From assembly GCA_964473995.1 (NCBI GenBank), contig CAYYRB010000001.1, positions 44,107 through 108,106 on the forward strand: a stretch of DNA of 64,000 nucleotides, written 5' to 3'. Positions 1-9,388 of the stretch are shown here, one piece after another (within the stretch, counting starts at the first letter, position 1; each line of letters begins with the position of its first letter). This DNA is from JAKRSD01 sp964473995. Its GTDB lineage: Bacteria; Bacteroidota; Bacteroidia; CAIKAF01. A program made the position numbers and the translations under genes. A model generated the notes under the pieces. It searched no databases. It was not told the DNA's origin and saw only the letters and a program-made list of their open reading frames with translations.

Positions 1-1
1 A

Positions 2-1261
2 AAATCAAAAATCCCCCAAAATCCCCATTATAAAAATTATGTTCGGGGAATGGCCTACAAGTTTTTTTTCTGTGTGGTATTCCTTCTGATTTTCATCTAT
101 TATTATAGGGGGGGAGATACACTTGACTATCACATGAGCGCCCTCGCTATGAAAAACCTTTTTTACTATGCTCCAGAAAAATATTTCAAACTGCTTCTCG
201 GGCCCATTTCCATGCAGAGTTATCTTAATTATTTTAATTTCGAAACATGCTACCCCGAAACTCATTTAATCAGAAAGGAGGCTAATTTCACGGTGGTTCG
301 CGTAGCTTCTCTTTTCCAAATTTTTTTAGGCAAAAGCATATTAGCCACCAACCTCCTTTTTGCCCGTATTGCCTATACTCCGCTGTTTAAGCTTTATGAA
401 CTTTTTAACCGTTATTTTCCGGGAAACCAAAAATCGATGGCCTATGCCGTCTTGTTCATGCCATCCATGGCTATATGGGGCTCCGGAATCATGAAGGACA
501 CCATTACGATGACGGCTCTCTGTTGGCTTATTGTTCTATTTGACCAGGTGGCCATTCAAAAATTAAAAATTTCCTTAACGCGTTTTGCAGGCATCGTGGG
601 TGCCGTATTTATGATCTTCATAGTAAAATCCTACATCCTTATCGCCCTCGCCCCGGGACTCATCATTTGGTTTAATTTTCAGCGCTTACAAAACCTGAAA
701 TCATCCTTTATCCGCATTCTTTTGTTCCCCGCCATTTTGCTGGGTTCCCTCGCGGCATTTTTGGCATTTTACCAGGCAAACAGCGACTTGTTCGGTATTT
801 ATGGCGCCGACCAGGTGTTTGAACATGCCGCGCTGGTACAACAGGACTTGATAAGAGAAGAGGCATACGGTGGAAATAAGTTTGATATCGGCGCATTTGA
901 GCCGACATTGGCAGGGGTAACGTCTAAAATTCCAGTCGCCGTTACCGCAGGCCTTTTCAGGCCCTTTATCTGGGAGGCGGGAAGTGGATTAACCATTTTT
1001 TTCTCAGCTCTGGAAAACACCTTTATTCTCGGATTATTCATTCTTGCCCTTTTGCGCCAGCGCATTGTAGGATTCTTTTCCTTTACTTTTTCTCACCCGC
1101 TGCTCATTCTTGGGTTTATTTTTTCCTTTTTTCTAGCATTCAGCATCGGGCTTACCACCGCGAACTTCGGAGCTCTGGTGCGATACAAAATTCCGCTGTT
1201 GCCCTTTTTTATGGCTATTCTGTTTTTAAATTACAACCGGGTCGGCAGAAAAGATTCATAA
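2..1261 (+). CDS. Polytopic membrane protein, probably cell-surface polysaccharide related; 5' end cut by window
   Basis: I do not recognise a named family. The protein is very hydrophobic, with roughly eight or more membrane segments separated by short loops, and has a conserved-looking GSGIMKD stretch near the middle. The first in-frame ATG is at 50, but the frame is open without a stop to the left edge and the residues before that ATG look coding, so the gene probably starts outside the window. It is convergent with, and overlaps by 31 bp, a GT4 glycosyltransferase. That neighbour and the topology suggest a role in surface polysaccharide assembly (polymerase, flippase-like or GT-C-like enzyme), which is inference only. 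Confidence 0.7.
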   Translation, partial: KSKIPQNPHYKNYVRGMAYKFFFCVVFLLIFIYYYRGGDTLDYHMSALAMKNLFYYAPEKYFKLLLGPISMQSYLNYFNFETCYPETHLIRKEANFTVVRVASLFQIFLGKSILATNLLFARIAYTPLFKLYELFNRYFPGNQKSMAYAVLFMPSMAIWGSGIMKDTITMTALCWLIVLFDQVAIQKLKISLTRFAGIVGAVFMIFIVKSYILIALAPGLIIWFNFQRLQNLKSSFIRILLFPAILLGSLAAFLAFYQANSDLFGIYGADQVFEHAALVQQDLIREEAYGGNKFDIGAFEPTLAGVTSKIPVAVTAGLFRPFIWEAGSGLTIFFSALENTFILGLFILALLRQRIVGFFSFTFSHPLLILGFIFSFFLAFSIGLTTANFGALVRYKIPLLPFFMAILFLNYNRVGRKDS

Positions 1262-2472
1262 ATGGCTAAATAGCGAACCACCCCTTCTGAAAGCCCATAA
1301 AAAATTTCTCCCTCACGGCGTATTTTCTCCCTATCGAAAGTCTTCTCAAAAAAATGGTTGACAGCTTCGACGTAATCTGTTTCCGTAAATCCTTCTACCA
1401 CAATTCCGGAATCATTATCTTCTACAATTTGTCGGACATCCCCCACTCCAGAATTGCAAATTACGGGAACGCCCATTCCCATCAATTCTCCCTGCTTGGT
1501 AGGGGAAGATGCCTGTTTGGAGAAAGAAGGTAATATAAAAAACAAGGATGCGTCAAAGAGGGAAACACCCAGGGGCATTTCCTCGCGTGAACAGGAGTGC
1601 ACACGCACATTTCCTTTAGGCACCCCGGCGCGCAATGCCTCCCGAAAAACAACATCGGTTTCATCGCGGGTTAAAAAAACAAATACGGCACCCGGCTTAG
1701 TTTTAAGAAAAACAGCAAAAAAATCCATCATCTGTGGAAGCATATACCAGGTACCCAAAGAACCCGAATAGCCCAGTACAAATGCGTCGGCCGGTATTTC
1801 TGCTTGGACACGAAATGCCTTTTTGTCCCGTTCCGAAATCCGGCGATAGTCAAAAAAGGAAAAATCAGCACAACAGGGAATCACGCTCAACGGACCCGCA
1901 AGCGGATGCCCCGTAAGCTTTCCCTCGCGCATAATGGCCTCGCCTGCATGGGTCAGCACGACTGTATGATCTGCTCCCTGCAAAAAAGCCACTTCCTTCT
2001 TTTTGAAAAAGCGATAAACAAAGCCAAAAAGGGGATGGTTTTTCGGCCACATGCCGGCGTCTGCCCTTTCGTCGGGGTAAAAGCCGCGCATATCAAATAA
2101 AAAAGGTATGCCGAATTTTCGTTTTAATTCCAATCCGGCCAATGCAGTAATATAACTGCGGCAATGAACGAGGTTTATCGAGTCCTCTTGGTGAATAAGA
2201 CGAACCGTTTTCTTTAATCGGTGAATATCCCACAGGGTAGACAGCACGGGTGGTTTCGCCGTGTACGAAAGTGGCCTCCAATCGATTTTCCTATTTTGAA
2301 TCATTTGGAAAACGGCTTCCCTGCCCTCATCAAACCGCTCTTTTTTTTCAAAACTCACAAGCGTAAAGCGGTAGCCTTTTTCTTCCAGACCTAATACATA
2401 CGGCAGTATCTGGCTTGCACCGAGCGGATCGGTAAGGCCGTCGTAAGAAAGATAAAGAACATGCCGCGGCAT
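1231..2472 (-). CDS. Glycosyltransferase family 4 (GT-B fold)
   Basis: Predicted cytoplasmic enzyme that transfers a sugar from a nucleotide-sugar donor to an acceptor, probably during surface glycan synthesis. The N-terminus has the GT4-like LSYDGLTDPLGASQ loop. The C-terminal half carries a GYSGSLGTWY segment and the donor-site region SSPTKQGELMGMGVPVICN, including the glutamate-containing stretch of GT4 enzymes. An upstream ATG at 2544 would overlap the preceding gene. The start at 2472 (MPRHVLYLS) lies 4 nt after the DUF5777 stop at 2477 and gives 413 residues, a normal size. It is the last gene of a leftward five-gene run, although its function seems unrelated to the first four. Donor and acceptor cannot be read from sequence. 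Confidence 0.85.
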   Translation of the reverse strand: MPRHVLYLSYDGLTDPLGASQILPYVLGLEEKGYRFTLVSFEKKERFDEGREAVFQMIQNRKIDWRPLSYTAKPPVLSTLWDIHRLKKTVRLIHQEDSINLVHCRSYITALAGLELKRKFGIPFLFDMRGFYPDERADAGMWPKNHPLFGFVYRFFKKKEVAFLQGADHTVVLTHAGEAIMREGKLTGHPLAGPLSVIPCCADFSFFDYRRISERDKKAFRVQAEIPADAFVLGYSGSLGTWYMLPQMMDFFAVFLKTKPGAVFVFLTRDETDVVFREALRAGVPKGNVRVHSCSREEMPLGVSLFDASLFFILPSFSKQASSPTKQGELMGMGVPVICNSGVGDVRQIVEDNDSGIVVEGFTETDYVEAVNHFFEKTFDREKIRREGEIFYGLSEGVVRYLAIYESFLPTRL

Positions 2473-2476
2473 CCGC

Positions 2477-3382
2477 TTACTTTTTCCTTTTTCTTCCGCC
2501 GAAACCCCAAGTTCGGACAATGTTAAACCCAAGGTGTATGTCACCTTTCAAAATATTTCCGGTTGTTTGTCGCAAAAAAGCAGACTCAAACATGGCTTGG
2601 GAATTGGTCAACTGTATCTGAAAAACGTGTCCGCCCGTATTAATATCTACCCCGATGGCCGCGCTGTTTCTATATCCGTTATTGGGGGAGTCGCCTACGC
2701 GGTAATAATATTCTCCCAAAAGGGCCACGGAAGGACTTACACGAAAGCGGACGCCAATGCCGGGAACAAAAAGCAAGTTTTTATCTTTCGATGATTCCAC
2801 AAAATTACGATGAACCAGCGTAGGCATAAGCTGTACGGATAGCCATTTAGTCATCTTGCGGGCAATCAGTAACTGATAGGTATAGGCCATGCGCTGGGAG
2901 AAAGGAGTTGTCCGCTGATCTGGATAAAGATACTTTCTGCCGTCGAGCGATGCGCTCACGAACGCGGCCAGGGAAAGCGGTATTTGACGTTTGCCGGAAG
3001 TTTGCTCCAAAAACCGGTACTTCACAAATCCGTCCCAGGTGGCCCTATATGTGCTGCGGCCGAATCCAATCTGTAAGTTATCTAAAATGGCGTATTCAAA
3101 ACCAAAACGAACAGAAGCCTGATCCAAACCAAAAAACTGGAAAAACCCGGAATTCACCCGCCCGAAGCGGTGCGCTATTAAAAAAGCAAACGTGCCTTTG
3201 GGATTGGTTTCAATGGAATGGCCGTTGATCAAGCGGGTACCAAAAAAAGTATCATACACTTTTTCGCGGACCGGTTTTTTCACCGATGCGGAATCCTGCT
3301 TGTCCAGTTCATCCAACAAGCCCTGAGCTCTGCCAACCAAAACAAAACCCGACAACAAAAAGATAAGCAACTGTTTCTTCAT
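2477..3382 (-). CDS. DUF5777 family outer-membrane beta-barrel protein
   Basis: 301 residues with a signal peptide (cut near VGRAQ|G) followed by alternating amphipathic strands rich in aromatic residues, ending in a strand before a basic tail. The NGHSIETNPKGTFAFLIAHRFG region and the repeated barrel strands are those I associate with DUF5777 proteins of Bacteroidota. It is probably an outer-membrane barrel of unknown function. It lies 13 nt downstream of a YceI gene and shares a leftward run with a cytochrome c lipoprotein and an OB-fold protein. This grouping suggests a role in periplasmic redox or lipid-carrier traffic, but no reaction can be assigned. Confidence 0.8.
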   Translation of the reverse strand: MKKQLLIFLLSGFVLVGRAQGLLDELDKQDSASVKKPVREKVYDTFFGTRLINGHSIETNPKGTFAFLIAHRFGRVNSGFFQFFGLDQASVRFGFEYAILDNLQIGFGRSTYRATWDGFVKYRFLEQTSGKRQIPLSLAAFVSASLDGRKYLYPDQRTTPFSQRMAYTYQLLIARKMTKWLSVQLMPTLVHRNFVESSKDKNLLFVPGIGVRFRVSPSVALLGEYYYRVGDSPNNGYRNSAAIGVDINTGGHVFQIQLTNSQAMFESAFLRQTTGNILKGDIHLGFNIVRTWGFGGRKRKK

Positions 3383-3395
3383 GTAAGGATGAGCT

Positions 3396-3950
3396 TTAGC
3401 GAGTGAACGGATTCAAGGTTGCATCTACGGTTATATCTATCTCAGAGGAAATTTTCCGCACATAATCCGAAGGAACTTTCACCTCGTAATCGGCTAAACG
3501 AATCGTAAATTTAGCACGGGTGGAAAGGGTGTTTCCCTTGACCTCGATGACTCCCGCCTCTTTCACATCTCTGGTTACCCCGTGAATGGTAAGTTTGCCC
3601 AACACCATTACCTTGTAAACACCATCTTTACTTACATTGAGTGCCGAGGGGTCTGCCAAAGTACCTTCAAAGCGGGCTTCGGGATATTTATCCGTGTGCA
3701 GATACTGCTTATTGAAATGGTCCTGCATGGCCGCTTTTTCAAATTCAAAACTTTTCATCACCACCTTAAAGGCCAAAGAGCCCTTGCCGCCATCTATGAT
3801 TGCCGTAACCTGGCGATTATGGGCTTCGATATTTTCCAACGGTGCTTCGGAAAAAAATGAAATATGTCCCGTCCGTGTTACAAACTTCTCCTGGGCCTGA
3901 GCCCTTAAAAAGAAAAAAAGAACGGTTAGCGCAACGAAGATTTTTTTCAT
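3396..3950 (-). CDS. YceI family periplasmic lipid-binding protein
   Basis: 184 residues with a cleavable signal peptide (RAQAQ|EKF). The mature part has the YceI signatures: TGHISFFSEAPLENIEA at the start, KSFEFEKAAMQDHFN in the middle, then KYPEARFEG and GKLTIHGVTRDV. YceI proteins form an elongated lipocalin-like barrel that binds polyisoprenoid or quinone-like lipids in the periplasm. It is flanked by the DUF5777 barrel (13 nt) and the cytochrome lipoprotein (11 nt), so the four genes are probably co-transcribed. The ligand here is unknown; an isoprenoid quinone would fit the cytochrome neighbour, but this is inference. Confidence 0.92.
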   Translation of the reverse strand: MKKIFVALTVLFFFLRAQAQEKFVTRTGHISFFSEAPLENIEAHNRQVTAIIDGGKGSLAFKVVMKSFEFEKAAMQDHFNKQYLHTDKYPEARFEGTLADPSALNVSKDGVYKVMVLGKLTIHGVTRDVKEAGVIEVKGNTLSTRAKFTIRLADYEVKVPSDYVRKISSEIDITVDATLNPFTR

Positions 3951-3961
3951 ACCACACTATT

Positions 3962-4351
3962 TTAGTTATCCTGAGCCCCCTGAATAATCCACAATTCTAT
4001 TTTTCGGATATCGCACTCGGAAAGTTTCGGTGCAGATTTGGGCATGGGCGAAAATCCGACGAGATGACGTATAGAGCCGACCAATAATCCGGTATTATCA
4101 ACAACGAACGCTTTCAGTGCCTGATATCCCTCAAGATTAATTCCCGCCCCGGCCGTATTGGCCGTGCCTGAAGCGTGGCAGGCATAACAAGCATTTTGGA
4201 GAATCGGCTTGACGGAGGCCGAATACGCAACGGTTGCCGTATCGCATTGCAGATCGGCATAGTATTCCTCCTCGTTTTCAAAGGTACAGCCCGCCCCCGT
4301 CACAAGAAAAACAGCAAAAAGAAGAGAAAAAAACAGGGCCTTGTTTTTCAT
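3962..4351 (-). CDS. Cytochrome c-type lipoprotein with one haem site
   Basis: 129 residues with a lipoprotein signal (lipobox VTGAGC, Cys22) and one covalent haem motif CYACH at 55-59. A methionine in FSPMPK near residue 102 could be the distal haem ligand. Cys36 and a cysteine in LSECDI could form a disulfide. The length and layout (KPILQNACYACH ... LWIIQGAQDN) match single-haem planctomycete-type/cytochrome c domains common in Bacteroidota. It should be anchored in the periplasm and carry one electron. Its ATG overlaps the upstream OB-fold gene stop as ATGA (4348-4351), a sign of translational coupling. The partner in electron transfer is not known. Confidence 0.87.
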   Translation of the reverse strand: MKNKALFFSLLFAVFLVTGAGCTFENEEEYYADLQCDTATVAYSASVKPILQNACYACHASGTANTAGAGINLEGYQALKAFVVDNTGLLVGSIRHLVGFSPMPKSAPKLSECDIRKIELWIIQGAQDN

Positions 4352-4794
4352 TTTTCAAAAGAACATTTATTAAAAACAATCGCTGCCGGAAGTCCAAAAT
4401 CGGCATCGCCCGGAATTACCCCGTTGTAAAGACCCTTCATTTGAACCCGGCTTCCTAAAATAACGTTTTCGGCATCACCCTTATACTTGGGCAACACTTG
4501 GGCCGTGATGACATACGACCCCCCCGAATCAAAAACGAGGGTAACTGTGGTGTCTGCAGCTTCTTTAGAAGAAAGATTGCCTGAAAACTGAACCACTTTA
4601 TCCAAGAATTTTTTTTGTGCAGAAGAGTCGTTTTCCTCAAAAAGCCCTATTACCTCTTCCGCCGACATCACAAAGTCCGGGTCTGCTTTCTCAATGTCCC
4701 TGTGCGGCTTGTTATACACAAAAAACCAAAGAAAAATCAACACGGAAACAAAAAGAGGAATAAGAGTGAGTAAAACTATTTTTCTTCGTTTCAT
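4348..4794 (-). CDS. Membrane-anchored OB-fold (tRNA_anti-like) protein
   Basis: With the start at 4794 (MKRRK) the protein has 148 residues: a basic N-terminus, one membrane segment (about 8-26), then a periplasmic domain with the pattern of the tRNA_anti-like OB-fold family (DKVVQFSGNLSS, then SRVQMKGLYNG, ending VFNKCSFEK). An upstream ATG at 4875 is open, but a -7 promoter box lies at 4813-4820, between the two starts, which favours 4794. It is the first gene of the leftward cytochrome/YceI/DUF5777 run. Despite the family name there is no sign that it binds tRNA. Function unknown. Confidence 0.75.
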   Translation of the reverse strand: MKRRKIVLLTLIPLFVSVLIFLWFFVYNKPHRDIEKADPDFVMSAEEVIGLFEENDSSAQKKFLDKVVQFSGNLSSKEAADTTVTLVFDSGGSYVITAQVLPKYKGDAENVILGSRVQMKGLYNGVIPGDADFGLPAAIVFNKCSFEK

Positions 4795-4812
4795 GGAGAA
4801 ATAATCTAAAAT

Positions 4813-4820
4813 CAAAGCTA
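4813..4820 (-). promoter_or_regulatory. -7 box for the OB-fold/cytochrome/YceI operon
   Basis: The minus strand reads TAGCTTTG, an exact fit to the Bacteroidota -7 element TAnnTTTG, ending 18 nt before the ATG at 4794. No -33 TTG at normal spacing was found. It would drive the five-gene leftward run. Confidence 0.5.
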
Positions 4821-4840
4821 CAAATAAAAATCGGCTAATT

Positions 4841-4871
4841 TTGTTCACCCAAGCAGGCACATGTATCTTTG
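4841..4871 (+). promoter_or_regulatory. Promoter of tsaB (-33 TTG and -7 TATCTTTG)
   Basis: TTG at 4841-4843 and TATCTTTG at 4864-4871 are separated by 20 bp, the normal spacing of Bacteroidota -33 and -7 elements. The -7 box ends 5 nt before the TTG codon at 4877. Initiation at the TTG at 4841 is therefore unlikely, because that codon would lie upstream of the transcript. Confidence 0.6.
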
Positions 4872-4876
4872 ACAAA

Positions 4877-5557
4877 TTGAATGCCGCTCATTACATACTC
4901 TGTCTAGAAACGTCTTCATCGGTTTGTTCCGTTGCCCTGAGTTGCGGAAAACAGCTGTTAGGGATTAAGGAGTCGGCCGAATCAAACATTCATGGTAAGT
5001 TGCTTGCTGTTTTTATTGGCGAAGTAATGCGCGACGCCGGCATAAAAACAGAAGAACTTTCTGCGGTGGCAGTGAGTGCCGGGCCGGGATCTTATACCGG
5101 TCTACGCATCGGCATGGCAACGGCCAAAGGATTGTGTTTTGGGCTTAATGTTCCGTTAATCGCCATTTCTACCACAGAGAGCATGGTGCATGCTTTCCTT
5201 CAACGGCAGCGGCCTTCGGCCGGCGACCTTCTTGTTCCTATGGTGGATGCACGGCGGTTGGAGGTTTTTACCCGGGTGTTCAATCATGAAGGAAAGCCTA
5301 TTTCTGAACCAAAGAGTTACATCTCCGGCCAGGATGGGCTTCTTCCGGAGGAGTGCACCGGGCTGGTTCACCTATTCGGTACCGGAGCGGAAAAAATGAA
5401 ACCGGGATTTAAAGATGTTCGTGTTGTCGTTTACCCGGAATCATACGTTCATGCTGAAAATCTTTTAGAATTAGCCTATTCCAGAATGGAAAGCGGAGCG
5501 TTTGACTCTCCGGCATATGCCGTTCCCTTCTACGGAAAGGAGTGGCAAAGGGGGTAA
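4877..5557 (+). CDS. tsaB: tRNA threonylcarbamoyladenosine biosynthesis protein TsaB
   Basis: TsaB pairs with TsaD (and TsaE) to form the t6A37 modification of ANN-decoding tRNAs. It has the ASKHA fold without catalysis of its own. Visible signatures are the ILCLETSSSVCSVAL strand-loop at the N-terminus, SNIHGKLL, and VSAGPGSYTGLRIGMATAKGL. The length of 226 residues from TTG 4877 is normal. The start is odd: the only nearby ATG (4881) is out of frame and stops after eight codons, so translation must begin at a TTG (4877, or 4841), unless there is a sequencing indel. A promoter at 4841-4871 favours 4877 and an almost leaderless mRNA. Confidence 0.92.
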   Translation: MNAAHYILCLETSSSVCSVALSCGKQLLGIKESAESNIHGKLLAVFIGEVMRDAGIKTEELSAVAVSAGPGSYTGLRIGMATAKGLCFGLNVPLIAISTTESMVHAFLQRQRPSAGDLLVPMVDARRLEVFTRVFNHEGKPISEPKSYISGQDGLLPEECTGLVHLFGTGAEKMKPGFKDVRVVVYPESYVHAENLLELAYSRMESGAFDSPAYAVPFYGKEWQRG

Positions 5558-5639
5558 AATTCAGGCTGAATAAAGGGTGCTCTTTTCGGTTAAATCGCTC
5601 GGAAATGCCGTAAAAAACAGAAAGCCCGAAAATTAGCCG

Positions 5640-5647
5640 TACCTTTG
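5640..5647 (+). promoter_or_regulatory. -7 box of the DEAD-box helicase gene
   Basis: TACCTTTG matches TAnnTTTG and ends 22 nt before the ATG at 5670. No clear -33 element was found. Confidence 0.5.
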
Positions 5648-5669
5648 CAGTCATTTTTATATAACTTTA

Positions 5670-7334
<1,665 letters not shown>

Positions 7335-8708
7335 TCAGATTATAACGATCTCCTTTACCTCTAAATCCAGCGTTCTGATTTCCCTGTCTTCTGAGGGGCG
7401 GAAAACATTTTCGTTGACGGAATAACAGATGCGGAATTTCCCGCTGTTTTGGATTTCCTCATAGCGATGCGCCTGTTTAAAAGCAATTGCCTTAAATGCC
7501 ACTTCGCTTTTGCCGGGCACATAAATTTGCATTTGCAGGTGGTTTTCGCCCACAATCCGAAGGCTGTTGTTATAAATACAAACTTCTTCCGAAAGAAAAA
7601 CCGGGTTCATGTTGCCGGGGCCGAAAGGGGCAAATTGCCGGAGCAGACGGAAAAATGAATCTGTCACGTCAAGAATGCTTAACTCGGCATCTACTTTCAC
7701 CACCGGGGTCAATTGTTCGGCCGTAATCCGCTTTTTCACCGACTCATCAAAGCGACGCACAAATTCATCCACCCGTTCTGGGCGCATGGTCAGTCCGGCG
7801 GCNNNNNNNNNNNNNNNNNNNNNNNNNNNNNNNNNNNNNNNNNNNNNNNNNNNNNNNNNNNNNNNNNNNNNNNNNNNNNNNNNNNNNNNNNNNNNNNNNN
7901 NNGCTTTATCTAAAAGAGCCTTTATTCCGGGCCTTAATGTTTCTTTCATTCTTTCCAGACCAAGAGCCGTTATCGTGCGGTTTTCTCCCGTAAGGGGCAC
8001 TATATCGGCGCAGGCACTTATGGCCGCAAGATCCAAAAACTCATAGGCGGCCACCTGGTCCAGATTGTTTTGAATACAAAGCGCCTGCATCAATTTGAAC
8101 CCAATTCCGCAACCGGCTAATTCCTTGAACGGATAGGAACAATCCGCCTGTTTGGGATTGAGCATGGCAAACGCGGGCGGCAGGGTTTCCCCGGGCAGGT
8201 GATGATCACAGACGATGAAATCTATTCCATAATCAAGTGCTTTAGAAATTTTATCGGCAGATTTTACCCCGCAATCCAATGTGATGATTAATGGAAATCC
8301 CCCCTCGCGGGCAAACTCCACGCCTCGGAAAGAAACTCCGTATCCTTCGGTATATCGGTCGGGAATATAAAATTGAACCTCATGATAATCGAGGGCATTC
8401 CGAAAAAAAGAAAACATAGCCGCCACGGAGGTTGTGCCATCCACGTCATAATCCCCATAAATCAATATCTTCTCCTTTCGTTCCATCGCGCGGCCAATGC
8501 GTTGAACGGCCTTGTCCATATCCTTCATCAAAAAGGGATCGTAAAAGTGGGCCGCCTCCGGTCTGAAAAATTTTCTGGCATCATCAAAGGTGATAACTCC
8601 ACGCTGAATGAGAAGATTAACAAAAACATCTCGGATGCCGAGTTGCTCTTTTATGGACTTAAAAACATCAACAGGCGGGGTGGGTGGAAAAACAAGCTGC
8701 TTGGTCAT
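7335..8708 (-). CDS. recJ: Single-stranded-DNA-specific exonuclease RecJ, interrupted by an assembly gap
   Basis: 5'-3' ssDNA exonuclease of the DHH phosphoesterase family, acting in RecF-type recombination and mismatch repair. Visible motifs are DYDVDGTTS (metal-binding motif I), TLDCG, and VCDHHLPG (the DHH motif), followed by DIVPLTGENR. Beyond the gap the GGHAMAAGL-type motif resumes at AAGLTM, and an OB-like C-terminal domain follows. Only 457 codons remain, including the N run, against about 570 in the family. The part hidden in the gap should contain NAAGR and the region between PGIKALLD and AAGL. The gene is probably intact in the organism. Confidence 0.93.
   Translation of the reverse strand: MTKQLVFPPTPPVDVFKSIKEQLGIRDVFVNLLIQRGVITFDDARKFFRPEAAHFYDPFLMKDMDKAVQRIGRAMERKEKILIYGDYDVDGTTSVAAMFSFFRNALDYHEVQFYIPDRYTEGYGVSFRGVEFAREGGFPLIITLDCGVKSADKISKALDYGIDFIVCDHHLPGETLPPAFAMLNPKQADCSYPFKELAGCGIGFKLMQALCIQNNLDQVAAYEFLDLAAISACADIVPLTGENRTITALGLERMKETLRPGIKALLDKXXXXXXXXXXXXXXXXXXXXXXXXXXXXXXXXXXAAGLTMRPERVDEFVRRFDESVKKRITAEQLTPVVKVDAELSILDVTDSFFRLLRQFAPFGPGNMNPVFLSEEVCIYNNSLRIVGENHLQMQIYVPGKSEVAFKAIAFKQAHRYEEIQNSGKFRICYSVNENVFRPSEDREIRTLDLEVKEIVII
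7803..7902. other. Assembly gap (100 N) inside recJ
   Basis: Exactly 100 N, identical in size to the other two gaps, so a scaffolding placeholder rather than a measured length. The frame is open across it by coincidence or rounding. Confidence 0.98.
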
Positions 8709-8764
8709 CGGGTATTTTTATTTTCCGATAAAAATAATTAATTCACCCGCAATTCCGGAATAGG

Positions 8765-8772
8765 TACCTTTG
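8765..8772 (+). promoter_or_regulatory. -7 box of the thioredoxin gene
   Basis: TACCTTTG fits TAnnTTTG and ends 24 nt before the ATG at 8797. It supports that ATG rather than the in-frame TTG at 8770, which overlaps the box. Confidence 0.5.
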
Positions 8773-8796
8773 CATCAGAAAATAAATTTTAGCCTT

Positions 8797-9117
8797 ATGA
8801 GTGTTCAAATAAGCAATGATGCCTCTTTCTTGGAAACATTAAAAAAACACGAAAATGTGGTGGTAAAATTCTATGCTGACTGGTGCGGGAGTTGCAAATT
8901 GTTTGCACCGAAATTTCGCAGGCTGTCCGATTCTGAAAACTATTCTGATATCCTTTTTCTGGACATAAATGCGGAGGAAAACACGGAGTCACGCAAATTG
9001 GCGGGAGTGGATAATCTGCCGTTTTTCGCCGGATTTAAAAACGGTGTTCTTATAGAAGGCGTTTCTACATCCAAAGAAGATGTGGTAACGGCATTATTGG
9101 ACAAATTAAAAGCCTGA
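8797..9117 (+). CDS. Thioredoxin family protein (WCGSC active site)
   Basis: 106 residues of a single thioredoxin fold with the redox motif WCGSC in FYADWCGSCKLF and the cis-proline loop at NLPFF. No signal peptide is seen, so it should be cytoplasmic and act as a disulfide reductase or peroxide-defence partner. The CGSC dipeptide differs from the CGPC of classical TrxA, which suggests a specialised thioredoxin. A small conserved protein follows after 4 nt, probably in the same transcript. Confidence 0.9.
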   Translation: MSVQISNDASFLETLKKHENVVVKFYADWCGSCKLFAPKFRRLSDSENYSDILFLDINAEENTESRKLAGVDNLPFFAGFKNGVLIEGVSTSKEDVVTALLDKLKA

Positions 9118-9121
9118 TAAC

Positions 9122-9361
9122 ATGAAAATTCCTGCCATAAAAAAAGCGGTAGAGTTGTTTACCTCAGAGCAGTTGCGTGAAGCGGAACAAGCCCTTTATG
9201 AAGAGCAGGCGCCCGTCATTTCCATCGAGGGTGATGATGAAGGGGAACAACTTACCCACGTGTTGGCTGCACTTGAAATTAAGGAAAACATGGCGAAAGG
9301 AATGGACTTTAAAGATGCGCTGAGGGCTTATACCCAACGGGTAAGAAATTCCATCAGTTAG
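9122..9361 (+). CDS. Small conserved protein, probably DUF6952 family
   Basis: 79 residues, acidic, mostly helical, with no signal peptide and no cysteine. The motif EGDDEGEQLTHVLAALEI and the ending DALRAYTQRVRNSIS match, from memory, the small DUF6952 proteins that accompany thioredoxins in Bacteroidota. It starts 4 nt after the thioredoxin stop, so it is very likely co-translated with it. No function is known; a thioredoxin partner or modulator is the natural guess. Family name moderately sure, coding status sure. Confidence 0.75.
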   Translation: MKIPAIKKAVELFTSEQLREAEQALYEEQAPVISIEGDDEGEQLTHVLAALEIKENMAKGMDFKDALRAYTQRVRNSIS

Positions 9362-9388
9362 TTTTTTACCCGTCTAAGCAAAATCAGA

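Noticed and set aside
4841..4876. Using TTG 4841 as the tsaB start
   Set aside because: It coincides with the -33 promoter element and lies upstream of the predicted transcript start.
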